From NCBI RefSeq assembly GCF_001612745.1, contig NZ_BDBA01000100.1, forward strand, positions 1 through 48,797: a stretch of 48,797 bases of DNA, read 5' to 3'. Each line of letters begins with the position of its first letter. The first letter of the stretch is position 1. Shown here in pieces: positions 1 to 7,364 of the stretch. Below the pieces are notes generated by a model, which had not been told where the DNA came from, did not search any database, and saw only the letters and a program-made list of their open reading frames with translations. This DNA comes from Nocardia amamiensis NBRC 102102. GTDB lineage: Bacteria; Actinomycetota; Actinomycetes; Mycobacteriales; Mycobacteriaceae. The translations under genes were made by a program, and so were the position numbers.

Positions 1-224
1 CGGTCCTCACGCGGGCGGACCGCGACGAGATCCCGCGCGAGATCGGCGACCCGGGCGGCGTGCTCGGCGACCGCCAGGTCCGCCAGCGCGCGTTCGGTGC
101 ACGACCCCTCGCCGGGCATGTCCTCAATGCCGGACAGTCCGCCCTCGTCGGTATTCGCCGACTGCTCCGTCCTTTCCGGGATCTCGGCAATTACGGTGCT
201 GTACGAGATAGGCGGCTCACTCAT
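1..224 (-). CDS. Hypothetical protein, 5' part only (runs off window edge)
   Basis: An open frame begins with an ATG at 222-224 and stays open to the window edge, giving at least 74 codons. The visible part starts MSEPPISYSTVIAEIPE and is acidic and Ser/Thr-rich, then turns into an Ala/Glu/Arg-rich helical stretch. I recognise no domain. Third codon positions are GC-rich as in neighbouring genes, which supports real coding. It is transcribed away from the rest of the window, so its function depends on sequence to the left. Confidence 0.5.
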   Translation of the reverse strand, partial: MSEPPISYSTVIAEIPERTEQSANTDEGGLSGIEDMPGEGSCTERALADLAVAEHAARVADLARDLVAVRPRED

Positions 225-429
225 AGCTGCCAGGCTATCGGAGGACACGACAGCAGTCCGCCATCACACACATGCCGATCTACATCCGAATTTCCAGCGA
301 AGCACTGGACGCTGGACAGTCGAACTGAAGCCCGACATGGCGCGAACTCCGGCACAGTGCGAATACGTCCTGATTTCCGAACGCTTGGTGTCTGGCCTCC
401 CATAATCTGACTTGTCGGAGCCCATAAAC

Positions 430-448
430 CGGCTACGATCAGGGCCAT
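430..448 (+). repeat. 19-bp direct repeat, copy 1
   Basis: The sequence cggctacgatcagggccat is identical to 9086-9104. In copy 2 it contains a TACGAT -10 box and the ATG of a gene; here the third base after 'cc' makes ATT, so no ATG forms. The two copies are about 8.7 kb apart in the same orientation, with the recombinase just outside copy 2. It could be a promoter relic or a recombination footprint. Confidence 0.7.
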
Positions 449-463
449 TCCCTCCTGTCAGCT

Positions 464-502
464 TTCGAAGTCATCTTCAGCGATCTTCGAAGTGGTGTTC
501 AG
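464..502 (+). repeat. Two tandem 17-bp near-repeats
   Basis: ttcgaagtcatcttcag (464-480) is followed by ttcgaagtggtgttcag (486-502), a 22-bp period or two helical turns. Such spacing suits a dimeric DNA-binding protein or recombinase arm site. A similar but weaker 'ttcgaaagcggacatcag' lies before 9086, next to the other copy of the 19-bp repeat. Confidence 0.5.
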
Positions 503-567
503 TGGGTCTCGGGCGGCCTCGTAGTAGATGAGGGAGTGAGGTGGCGAAGACGCTGCTCGACTCGCTC

Positions 568-999
568 CTACCGGCGGCCGCGTCCGAGTTGTTCGACGAG
601 CCGGATTCCCTCCGCGACTAGCTGCTGGTACCGCTCGGGGGTCATCGGCGGTGGTGGGGTGACGGCGAGCCGGTGGGTGCGGGCGCGCTTTCCGGCGGCC
701 TGGCCGGTGATGTTCAGCGCGTCCCCGATCCGTTCCCAGGACACCGGTTTTCCGGGGGCGATGGTGCCGTCGGGCAGCCGTTGTTCGCGACGCCGGGCGG
801 CGACGATGTGCCGATCGATCAGGGACTCGGTGGCGTGGGCGATCCTGGCCAGCGCGTGCAGCGCGGCGAGGTCGTCGTCGTCGGGATAGCGCAGGTACTC
901 GCCCCGCTCGGCGGCATCAGCGCGCAGGCGCTTCGTGATCCGGCGCAGGTCGGCGCGGAGCATCACCTCGGTGTAGCGGTTCGGGCGTGCACGGGGCAC
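568..999 (-). CDS. Small putative DNA-binding protein with helix-turn-helix-like C-terminal half
   Basis: This 143-residue basic protein contains WERIGDALNITGQAAGKRAR, which resembles a helix-turn-helix of the type 'IGdALgvs.QAA.kR'. The N-terminal half is charged and helical. I take the GTG at 997-999 because a CACAAT -10-like box lies 6 nt upstream, as in other leaderless starts here; an ATG at 963 is the alternative. An inverted repeat (1010-1025) overlaps the promoter, so autoregulation is plausible. The exact target is unknown. Confidence 0.6.
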   Translation of the reverse strand: MPRARPNRYTEVMLRADLRRITKRLRADAAERGEYLRYPDDDDLAALHALARIAHATESLIDRHIVAARRREQRLPDGTIAPGKPVSWERIGDALNITGQAAGKRARTHRLAVTPPPPMTPERYQQLVAEGIRLVEQLGRGRR

Positions 1000-1009
1000 C
1001 CCTCCATTG

Positions 1010-1025
1010 TGAAACCAAAGTTTCA
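1010..1025. promoter_or_regulatory. Perfect inverted repeat over promoter of the HTH-like gene
   Basis: TGAAAC-CAAA-GTTTCA has perfect 6-bp arms and a 4-bp centre. It sits 11 bp upstream of the GTG start at 999, where a repressor would overlap the -10 region. Autoregulation is inferred, not shown. Confidence 0.45.
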
Positions 1026-1161
1026 GCAGGGCGAGGAATGTCACCGGTCGAAATCCGCCAACCGATATGAGAGGCGATGGACACCGTGACCACACCACGG
1101 CCTGGCGAACCTCAGCTCATGGCATCCGACCTCTCTGCCACATCACTTGAGAAACGACAGT

Positions 1162-1755
1162 TCAGGCGCGGCCGGCGAGTGCGGTGATGAGCTTTCGGGC
1201 CGAGGCGCGGGTCAGCCGCCGCACGGCCCGGCCGGTGGTTTCGGCTTCGCCGCGCGGGCTGATGTCGGTTCCCTTGATGGCCTTGGCGAATTCGGTGTCG
1301 AAGCGCTCGGGGTCGGTCTTGGCGGCCAGGGCCTCGAGGTATTTGATCTGCTTGGCGGTCGCCGGTTCGACCTTGGCCGCGGCAGAGCGTTCCCGCAGCT
1401 TGGCGTAGTAGGCGTCGCTGTCGGCCTTCTGTGCAGCCTGGGCTTCGGGGCTGCGGTCGATGACGCGAACCTGCTCATGCCAGTCCTGAGTACCGGGCTT
1501 GCCGGTGACGGCCTCCCATAGCGCGTTCGCGGTGAGGGCGCTCTCGTCCACGCGTTCGGTCAGGCCGGGCCCGGTCAAGGCGGTGAACCCGCCCCCGGAG
1601 CGCACGACGGTGAATCCGGCGGGCTCGGCGTGCGCGGTGATCCAGTCTTGGCCGCACCGGCAGTGGGTGCCGTGGTAGCGGTCCCATTTCGAGTGCAGCG
1701 CCTCGTACACCAGCTTGTCGCCGTAGTAGTAGGTATCGCGCGTGAATCCCGACAT
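1162..1755 (-). CDS. Hypothetical protein with C-terminal helical 'TAKQ..YL' module
   Basis: This 197-residue protein starts MSGFTRDTYYYGDK. Its N-terminal half contains CRCGQDW, a possible single Cys pair. The C-terminal 60 residues follow a pattern seen in many actinobacterial plasmid and phage proteins: ATAKQIKYLEALAAK followed about 40 residues later by LTRASARKLITAL. That module probably folds as a small helical bundle; its role is unknown to me. The gene stands alone with a long AT-rich upstream region holding a palindrome at 1838-1850, suggesting its own regulated promoter. Confidence 0.7.
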   Translation of the reverse strand: MSGFTRDTYYYGDKLVYEALHSKWDRYHGTHCRCGQDWITAHAEPAGFTVVRSGGGFTALTGPGLTERVDESALTANALWEAVTGKPGTQDWHEQVRVIDRSPEAQAAQKADSDAYYAKLRERSAAAKVEPATAKQIKYLEALAAKTDPERFDTEFAKAIKGTDISPRGEAETTGRAVRRLTRASARKLITALAGRA

Positions 1756-1837
1756 CGGCGTCAGTCTGACATGCCCGCGGCGCAGGCGGGAGCTATTCGA
1801 GCCGAAAAGGCAAGCAACGCAACAATTTACACAAGAC

Positions 1838-1850
1838 TTTAGACTCTAAA
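1838..1850. promoter_or_regulatory. Palindromic operator candidate in AT-rich promoter region
   Basis: tttagactctaaa is a perfect inverted repeat (TTTAGA-C-TCTAAA) within a locally AT-rich patch (about 1815-1862) that contrasts with the surrounding high GC. It lies about 85 bp upstream of the gene starting at 1755 and beyond the end of the deformylase gene, so it fits that gene's control region. A further 'tagagactagag' follows it. Confidence 0.45.
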
Positions 1851-1897
1851 ATGTAGAGACTAGAGCCTGGACTTGCGATGTTCGCCCTCGGAAGGTG

Positions 1898-2468
1898 TCA
1901 CTGCTCGTAGATCCAGTTCTGCCCGCTGAGCCGGTATTCCTCGACGGACATCGGCTTGATGCCGGGGCGCATGCGGGCGGTGTACAGCCGGCCTTCGAGG
2001 TGGTCGATCTCGTGGAGCAGTAGCCGCGCGAGGCCGTGGTGGTAGGCGTTGGTGACGAGTTCGCCGGGGAGCGTGGTGGTTTCGACGGTGATGTGCAGCG
2101 GCCGGGGCACCAGCCCGCGCACGTCGAAGAAACTCAGGCAGCCCTCATACTGCTCGTCGGTGTCGTCGGACTGGTCGATGACGCGGGCGTTGAGCAGCAC
2201 GATCGCCGGGGCGTCGGGGTCGGCGGGACGGACCACGGTCGCGCAGCGGTCGATGCCGATCTGTGGGGCGGCGATGCCCATGCCCTTGGCGAAGGGGTGC
2301 ACGCGGGCGACGCGGTCCATGGCGGCGAACAGGTCGTCGACGACACCACCTGCGGTGTCGGCTTCGTTCGGGCAGCGTGAACGGGCGGGCGGGCCGGGCG
2401 AGGATATCGGCGTCGGCTTGCACGATGCCCAGTTCGGTCATGGTCTGGGATGGTTTGGTCTCGATCAC
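1898..2468 (-). pseudogene. def: Peptide deformylase, split by one frameshift
   Basis: Peptide deformylase removes the formyl group from new proteins' N-terminal methionine. All three metal/active-site motifs are present: GMGIAAPQIG, EGCLSFF (metal Cys) and HEIDHLEG (HExxH-type). The N-terminal strand (ELGIVQADADILARPARPFTLP) lies in another frame, starting from a GTG at 2466-2468 with an AAGGG ribosome site. Removing one base from the GGG run at 2370-2372 joins FTLP to NEADTAGGVVDDLFAAMDRV, giving a normal 189-residue enzyme. An internal ATG at 2320 leaves only 140 residues without the N-terminal part. It may be genuine decay or a homopolymer sequencing error. Its start overlaps an upstream stop (GTGA). 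Confidence 0.8.
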
Positions 2469-2486
2469 GGTCGAATTCCCTTCTGC

Positions 2487-2686
2487 TCAGTGGTTTTCCG
2501 GGTGTGAACGGAACCGCCATTCCATGCGGTAGCGGGTGTGCAGCGGCGGGCTGGTCGTGTTCCAGGTGAACACCGCCGCCTCATTATCGTTGGTGCGTGC
2601 CGGTGGGGTCGCGATCGGGCGGGCATCAGCGGTCGGGGAGTTTCGATGCCCCACACCACTGGGTCCAGGGCGGCGGGGAATGCCAT
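2487..2686 (-). pseudogene. Small hypothetical gene, probably frameshifted
   Basis: An ATG at 2684-2686 follows a strong GGAGG site by 5 nt and opens MAFPAALDPVVWGIETP. After the CCCC run at 2635-2638 this frame loses GC-rich third positions, while the next frame gains them and reads through NEAAVFTWNTTSPPLHTRYR to a stop at 2487. One added base would join them into about 67 residues. The uncorrected first frame instead runs to 2465 and overlaps the deformylase GTG. No known domain is visible. The join is my inference from codon composition. Confidence 0.4.
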
Positions 2687-3040
2687 CTGCACCTCCAGGC
2701 GGGCGGTGGGTAGCCGGAATCGCATTCCGCAGCCAGGACGCCCCCGATGACATCTACCTCCAGGACGTCATCACCCACCCCGGCCACCGGCAGCGGGGCA
2801 TCACCCGGATGCTGATCAACACTGTCGCCGACCGCGGCCGCGACTGGGAGTGCCGGCGACTGTATCTGACCTCGGAACCCGAGAACCGCGCAGCCCACGC
2901 CACATGGATCACGCTGGGGTTCACCAACGTTCCCGGTGACCACACCATCGACGAGGTATCGGTGATCACCGACTACAAGGGGCCCGGCAAGACCCGCGCC
3001 GTCCAAGACCCGCGCCGTCTACGAAATGCTGCTGAGCTGA
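2680..3040 (+). pseudogene. GNAT-family acetyltransferase, truncated and frameshifted
   Basis: Acetyl-CoA-binding motif A of a GNAT acetyltransferase is clear: YLQDVITHPGHRQRGITRML (Q/RxxGx(G/T) loop), followed by LYLTSEPENRAAHATWITLGF. The usual 40-50 residues ahead of this are missing; upstream DNA is occupied by an opposite-strand gene. The 3' end carries a 16-bp tandem duplication (2988-3019). Without it the frame would read GPGKTRAVYEMLLS and stop at 3040; with it the frame runs on to 3138 in non-protein-like sequence. Substrate unknown. Confidence 0.65.
2988..3019 (+). repeat. 16-bp tandem duplication that breaks the acetyltransferase frame
   Basis: caagacccgcgccgtc occurs twice back to back (2988-3003 and 3004-3019). 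Sixteen is not a multiple of three, so the second copy shifts the frame. Removing one copy restores a natural C-terminus ending in a TGA at 3038-3040. A replication-slippage duplication is the simplest explanation. Confidence 0.85.
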
Positions 3041-3169
3041 ACGGGCGGCCCCGAAACCACAGACCAGGGCCGCCCTCGACCGCTGCCCCGAAGGGGGCGG
3101 GACCGCGGCCTCACCTCGATCATGCCAACCCGCACTGACAAAGCCCGTCCGCTCGATAGCCTGATCGGC

Positions 3170-3376
3170 ATGGCGGAGGTAGTGGTCGATCCGAACGACG
3201 ACGATTACGTGCCCGTGGACGAATCGAACAACGATTGCCCCGAATGCGGTGCGTACAGATCGGTGATCAAGTCCGCGGTGGACTGGGACGTCGGCGAGCT
3301 GGTGTACGTCTGCAATGTCCCAGGCTGCGACTTCACCACCGACACCCACGAGGTACCCGACGACTTTGTTTGGTAG
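3170..3376 (+). CDS. Small acidic zinc-ribbon-like protein
   Basis: This 68-residue protein has CPEC near residue 23 and CNVPGC near 48, a two-knuckle zinc-ribbon layout (CxxC...CxxxxC), on an acidic backbone. I choose the ATG at 3170 rather than 3122 because a TAGCCT -10 box ends 7 nt before it and CTGACA lies 16 bp further upstream, a leaderless-promoter arrangement. The partner or nucleic acid it binds is unknown. It is convergent with the gene ending at 3483. Confidence 0.6.
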   Translation: MAEVVVDPNDDDYVPVDESNNDCPECGAYRSVIKSAVDWDVGELVYVCNVPGCDFTTDTHEVPDDFVW

Positions 3377-3482
3377 GGGCCGTTGCTCGGTTTCCGTCAG
3401 CGGTAAAGACGCAACCCCGGCGATGTGCCTGATCACCTGCGGTGGTCGGTAGGGATCGTTCCGGGGTTTCCGCCGGTGAAGT

Positions 3483-3914
3483 CTACCGGCAGATTCTGCC
3501 GTCTCGGGCAAGCCGCATCAGCGCCTCGAGCACTGCTTCCTCATCGGATTTGGACATCAGCTTCTCGATCGTCTGCTGTGACAGTGTCGCGCACATGCCG
3601 AGCACATCGGCGGTGAGCTGGTCGAGTTCATCGAGCACCGCCACATAGGTTGTGAGAGCGGCCTTCTCGGCGGCGGTGGCGACTTCGCCCGCCCACCGGT
3701 CGGCCTGGTTGCGGAACAGCACCTGATCGGCCCGCTGGTTCTCGTAGACCCGGGCGGCCCGGTTCACGGTGGCGTCGTCGAGCCGGTACGGCTCGGCCAT
3801 CGCCGGGGTGAACAACTCGATCTGCCCGCGGGTGACGTCGATGCCTTCGCGAACAAGGTCGGTGAAGTACCCGATCCGCGAGATCGGGTACCAGTTCTGC
3901 TCACGCTCAGCCAC
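3483..3914 (-). CDS. Hypothetical helical protein
   Basis: A 143-residue protein beginning VAEREQNWYPISRIGYFTDL. The C-terminal two thirds are predicted helical (ADRWAGEVATAAEKAALTTY, then LMSKSDEEAVLEALMRLARD). No domain is recognised. I choose the GTG at 3912-3914 because TTAGGG lies 8 nt upstream; that TAG is the stop of the preceding gene, so the two are translationally close. It is the last gene of a five-gene minus-strand run starting at 5555. Confidence 0.65.
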   Translation of the reverse strand: MAEREQNWYPISRIGYFTDLVREGIDVTRGQIELFTPAMAEPYRLDDATVNRAARVYENQRADQVLFRNQADRWAGEVATAAEKAALTTYVAVLDELDQLTADVLGMCATLSQQTIEKLMSKSDEEAVLEALMRLARDGRICR

Positions 3915-3924
3915 AGCGGCAACC

Positions 3925-4155
3925 CTAACCGTGCGCGGCGCTGTCCGCGCGGGATTCATTGCCGGGCAACGACTCTTCGGAACCGGAGAGCCCGGCATAG
4001 GAGATTCCCGGCTCCTGCGGCGATTGATCGTCCAGCTCCGGGAGCCGCGCGGCGGCCTTGGATCGGACTGCGAGGACCGGCACGCCGTGCTCGCCAGCCA
4101 TGCGGTCGACCCAGCGGAAGCTGCGCCGAAACCATGCCGGATGAGACGAACCCAC
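3925..4155 (-). CDS. Small hypothetical protein
   Basis: A 76-residue frame from a GTG at 4155, with GC-rich third positions throughout. It contains WVDRMAGEHGVPVLAVRSK and then a polar tail. No domain is recognised. Its stop codon forms part of the ribosome site of the following gene (10-nt gap), which supports a shared transcript. Confidence 0.5.
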   Translation of the reverse strand: MGSSHPAWFRRSFRWVDRMAGEHGVPVLAVRSKAAARLPELDDQSPQEPGISYAGLSGSEESLPGNESRADSAAHG

Positions 4156-4215
4156 GCCTGACCAGCAGCTACCAGCGTTCGTTGCCCCTGTCCGGCGTAT
4201 TCAGTGGTCCCTCTG

Positions 4216-4986
4216 CTACGCGGTGCACGTATTCCATTCAGCGTCGTAGTCGGGGCACCACCGGTAGTAGCTGGAGTCGATATTGCGGCTCACCGGCGCC
4301 CGCCCCTGCTCGGGTTTCCATCCGCGCCAGTGGCGTGTGTTGCACGGCCCGCACAGTGGTGCGCGGACGTAGCCGTGGGTATGGCAGTGATCCCACACAC
4401 TCGCTCGGACGCTCATACAGCCCGCACACACGAATTCCGAGGCAATAGGCCAGCCCTCGGTAAAACGTCCGGCGCGGTCCGCGCGGTAGGGGTACCCGGC
4501 AAGCTCGCCCTGGTACACGACGGCGTCGAGGTCACTGCCCTGGGGGCCGAAAACCACTGCGGTGCGCGTGAATTCACCACGGTTGGAGAAGACGACGTCA
4601 CCGACGGCGCAGACCCAGTTATCGGTGTTCGCTGATCCGTGTGACAGGCCCATGCACGCGCAATCGCAGTCCATCCCCGTCGCGTCCAGACAGGACTGGG
4701 TGCAGCGCGACAGCTTCGCCATGTCCCGAGCGACCACGACATGGCCGTAGCGGTCTACAGCGGCGATGACCAGGCGGGTCAGGCAGCTGCGGGGCAGGTA
4801 CCACCGGTCGCCGTCCAAGTCTGGGGAGCGGATACGCACAGACTGGTGCAGCCACCGCCGATTCCCTTTGCGCGCAGGGATCTTCGCGACAACCTCACCA
4901 TCGACAGGCAGCCACATCAGCGCCACACCCGGCGCGGTAATCACACGGCCATCCTCGATACGAACCTCGGGCATCTGGTCCTGCAT
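4216..4986 (-). CDS. HNH/endonuclease VII-like protein with extra Cys cluster
   Basis: The C-terminal part has the recombination endonuclease VII signature: FVCAGC (C187, C190), DHCHTHGYVR (D199-H202, R208) and LCGPCN (C212, C215, N216). Family members are zinc-bound ββα-metal nucleases that cut branched or double-stranded DNA, common in phages and plasmids. A second Cys/His cluster at residues 95-117 (CTQSCLDA...CDCACMGLSHG) resembles a motif in phage proteins of unknown role. Total 256 residues. It lies in the 5555-3483 operon; nuclease activity is inferred from motif only. Confidence 0.75.
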   Translation of the reverse strand: MQDQMPEVRIEDGRVITAPGVALMWLPVDGEVVAKIPARKGNRRWLHQSVRIRSPDLDGDRWYLPRSCLTRLVIAAVDRYGHVVVARDMAKLSRCTQSCLDATGMDCDCACMGLSHGSANTDNWVCAVGDVVFSNRGEFTRTAVVFGPQGSDLDAVVYQGELAGYPYRADRAGRFTEGWPIASEFVCAGCMSVRASVWDHCHTHGYVRAPLCGPCNTRHWRGWKPEQGRAPVSRNIDSSYYRWCPDYDAEWNTCTA

Positions 4987-5022
4987 CAGATGACGGTGAC
5001 ATACGGGGCCGACACGAAGCAG

Positions 5023-5184
5023 TTAGCCCTGTTCGGCCGACTGGCGCAGCAACTCGGTCGCGTTGGCCTCGCTCATCACCGGCGGAGCCTCGGCGGCTGG
5101 CACGTCTTCCCAGATCAGGTCCGGATTGTTCATCAAGGCTTCGACCTGCTCGGGTGCCGGCACCGGGTAGCCGGACTCGGTCAC
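5023..5184 (-). CDS. 53-residue acidic protein, translationally coupled
   Basis: A GTG at 5182-5184 overlaps the TGA of the upstream gene as GTGA. The product is small and acidic (VTESGYPVPAPEQ, then NNPDLIWEDVPAAEAPPVMS) with no known domain. The overlap suggests a partner of the upstream protein, possibly as a two-protein complex. Too short to be certain. Confidence 0.5.
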   Translation of the reverse strand: MTESGYPVPAPEQVEALMNNPDLIWEDVPAAEAPPVMSEANATELLRQSAEQG

Positions 5185-5555
5185 TGCCCGCCGCCGAGCT
5201 GTTCGCGCAATCGCCGCTCGGCCTGCTCGAGCAGTGCCCGGACGTGGCCGTAGGCGGCCAAATAGTCGACTGTGGCCGGTTCGGTGCCCACGCCGGCTCG
5301 GATCTGGGCCGCCTGCTCGGCATGTTCGACGATTTCGCGTTCGGCCTCGCCTTCGAGCACGCGCACCGCGTCCTGTGTGCGGGCGGCGGCGGCTTCGTCC
5401 GGATGGGTTCGCTCCCATTCACGGGCCGCGCGGGCGGCGTCGGTCAGCAGCTTGGAGCGGCACGCCGCGGCGATCCATTCCGACAGATTCCCCCCGCCTG
5501 CATCCTGGATCCGCGCCAACAGCGCATCGTCCATCGAAATCATTGCGGTTGCCAT
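5181..5555 (-). CDS. Hypothetical protein with ribbon-helix-helix-like N-terminus and coiled coil
   Basis: A 124-residue protein from ATG 5555 (MATAMISMDDALLARIQ). The first 45 residues look like a short strand plus two helices (ISMDDALL.......LSEWIAAACRSKL), as in CopG/MetJ-type antitoxins. The rest is highly charged, Ala/Glu-rich and probably coiled coil. It heads the operon 5555-3483 and overlaps the 53-residue gene. An antitoxin or plasmid-maintenance role is possible, but I see no toxin partner. Confidence 0.55.
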   Translation of the reverse strand: MATAMISMDDALLARIQDAGGGNLSEWIAAACRSKLLTDAARAAREWERTHPDEAAAARTQDAVRVLEGEAEREIVEHAEQAAQIRAGVGTEPATVDYLAAYGHVRALLEQAERRLREQLGGGQ

Positions 5556-5663
5556 GCCCGACAACGATAGCCCGCCCACGGCACCGGCCCGACAGGATTG
5601 CCCGCGGCGGGTGCCGTCGAGTGCTGGTCCGCCAGCGCGGCACCCTCGCCAGCGGTCGTGAGA

Positions 5664-7067
5664 TCACGCCACGCCGGTGTCACCGTCGGGGGCGGGGCCG
5701 GCGGTGCTCGGGAACGTCAGCGCTCGCACGCTGCGTTCGACAGGAGCCAGGTCCTTCAATGTGGGGTCGTCCCCACGCAGTTCGGCGATCTTGCGGGCGC
5801 CGGGAATCACGCGGCCCTCGAAGGAGCCGACAGTTTTGTTGAAGTTGTCGACCGCTTTTCCCAGGCTGGCGCCCATGGCATTGAGGTGATCGGCCATCGT
5901 GGCGATTCGCCCGTACAGCTCACGGCCGAGTTTCGCTATCTCCTCGGCATTTACGGACTGTGTGTGCTTCTGCCACATGTATGCGACCGTGCGCAGTGAC
6001 ATCAGCAGATTCGTCGGGGTAGCGATGATGATCTTGCTGCGGATCGCGTGATCCCACAGCCCGGCGTCGTGGTCCAGAGCCGCGTGCAAGAAGGCATCGG
6101 CGGGCAGGAACATCACCACGAATTCCGGCGTGCGCGCGAACTGCGCCCAATACTGTTTGCCCGCAAGCTGTTCGACGTGCCTGCGGACGTTGCGCGCATG
6201 CGCGACCACACGCTCCTGGCGGGCGGAGTCGTCGTCGGCATCCTGCGCGTCCAGGAACGCCCCGAACGGTGCTTTCGCATCGACCACGATGGTCTTGCCG
6301 CCCCCGAGGTTGATCACCATGTCCGGCCGCACATTCTTGCTGTCGTCGCCGGTGACGACATGCACTTGCTGCTCGAAGTCGACGTGCTCGACCATGCCGG
6401 CCGCCTCCACGAGAGTGCGCAGTTGAAGCTCGCCCCACTGCCCGCGAACTCCCGGCTTGCGCAGCGCGGTGACCAGTTGCTCGGTCTCCCTACGGAGCCG
6501 TTCGCTGGTGTTATTGGCCATCTTCACCTGCTCGGCGACCGCCGAGAACGCGCCGACACCGCTTTCGTGGAATGTCTGCACCTTGGTATAGAGCTTGTCC
6601 AGCTCCTGACGCAGCGGCGTGACCATGGCTTCGATCGCGCTCTTACGCTGATCCATCTCCCCGGCCGTGGCCTTCGCACGATGATCGGTCATCTCGGTGA
6701 ACCGCTGAATCAGCTGAGAACCGGACTGCGCCAACACCTCCCCGGCCATCTGCCGCACAGTGTCCTGCATCTCCTCCTGAGCGCCGCGCAGCAGGCCCAG
6801 CTGTTCGGCGTACCGCTGCCGCTCCCCATCCAGCTGAGCTTGCAGGCCGCCCCGCACGGTAGCGGCCTCCTGAAGCTGCTGCTGCAACGCCTGGACCTGC
6901 GCCACCGCGGCGTCGCGCTCGCTCAGCGCCCGCTCAGCCTGCTGGTGTTCGTGGCGGGCACGTTCCTCGGCACCGTCGGCGCGGCCACGCGAGACCATGT
7001 ATCCGGCACCCGCTGCCAGCGCAGCGACGATGACAACGACGATAATGAAAGCAATCGAACTGATCAC
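5664..7067 (-). CDS. rmuC: DNA recombination protein RmuC homologue
   Basis: RmuC proteins limit DNA rearrangement at inverted repeats and have a restriction-endonuclease-like core. Here a transmembrane helix (residues 3-22) leads into a coiled coil (about 30-110) and the conserved RmuC core, with GQWGELQLRTLVEAAG, RPDMVINLGGGKTIVVDAK, FVVMFLPADAFL and IIIATPTNLL. Length 467 residues is typical. I choose the GTG at 7065-7067 because GGAGGG lies 6 nt upstream; the frame stays open further but without a good site. It is a single gene with a hairpin just upstream. Confidence 0.9.
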   Translation of the reverse strand: MISSIAFIIVVVIVAALAAGAGYMVSRGRADGAEERARHEHQQAERALSERDAAVAQVQALQQQLQEAATVRGGLQAQLDGERQRYAEQLGLLRGAQEEMQDTVRQMAGEVLAQSGSQLIQRFTEMTDHRAKATAGEMDQRKSAIEAMVTPLRQELDKLYTKVQTFHESGVGAFSAVAEQVKMANNTSERLRRETEQLVTALRKPGVRGQWGELQLRTLVEAAGMVEHVDFEQQVHVVTGDDSKNVRPDMVINLGGGKTIVVDAKAPFGAFLDAQDADDDSARQERVVAHARNVRRHVEQLAGKQYWAQFARTPEFVVMFLPADAFLHAALDHDAGLWDHAIRSKIIIATPTNLLMSLRTVAYMWQKHTQSVNAEEIAKLGRELYGRIATMADHLNAMGASLGKAVDNFNKTVGSFEGRVIPGARKIAELRGDDPTLKDLAPVERSVRALTFPSTAGPAPDGDTGVA

Positions 7068-7100
7068 GCCAAACCCTCCATGACTCAAATGATTTCGGGC

Positions 7101-7126
7101 ACCGGCTTTACCGAAACAGAGCCGGT
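7101..7126. promoter_or_regulatory. Hairpin upstream of rmuC
   Basis: ACCGGCT (7101-7107) and AGCCGGT (7120-7126) form perfect 7-bp arms around a 12-nt loop. It lies 34 nt before the rmuC start and 240 nt after the NERD gene stop on the same strand. It may be an end of the NERD transcript or an operator for rmuC. The rest of 7068-7364 shows nothing I can name. Confidence 0.35.
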
Positions 7127-7364
7127 TAAGGTGACGCAGACGATCGACCAGAACTCCAGGGGTGTCGATCGGCGCAGAGCATGCCACACCCCACCGACAG
7201 TGTTTCGTCAGCCGAGACCGCGCCTCACCGATTCCGGCAGCATTGTCGCTGGTCGGCGCGGAAATAACCTGGGGACTATGGCATCGGATCATCCCAACGA
7301 ATGATGTCGGCACCGCGTGACGAAAGTCGTTGCCCGGCACTGTCGGTAGCGGCTTCGCCTGGCC

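Larger units (their letters stand above)
225..567. other. Gene-poor stretch with repeats and a relic promoter
   Basis: No convincing gene lies here. The stretch holds a 19-bp copy (430-448) of the promoter and start region of the gene at 9103, and a tandem 17-bp near-repeat at 464-502. At the position equivalent to the 9103 start codon the sequence is ATT rather than ATG, and the following frame closes after about 25 codons, so a functional gene is unlikely. Confidence 0.5.

Noticed and set aside
430..448. 19-bp repeat copy as the start of a gene
   Set aside because: The start position is ATT and the frame closes after about 25 codons with no protein-like content.
6048..7304. 418-codon plus-strand open frame
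   Set aside because: Antisense shadow of rmuC, which has clear family motifs and a ribosome site.
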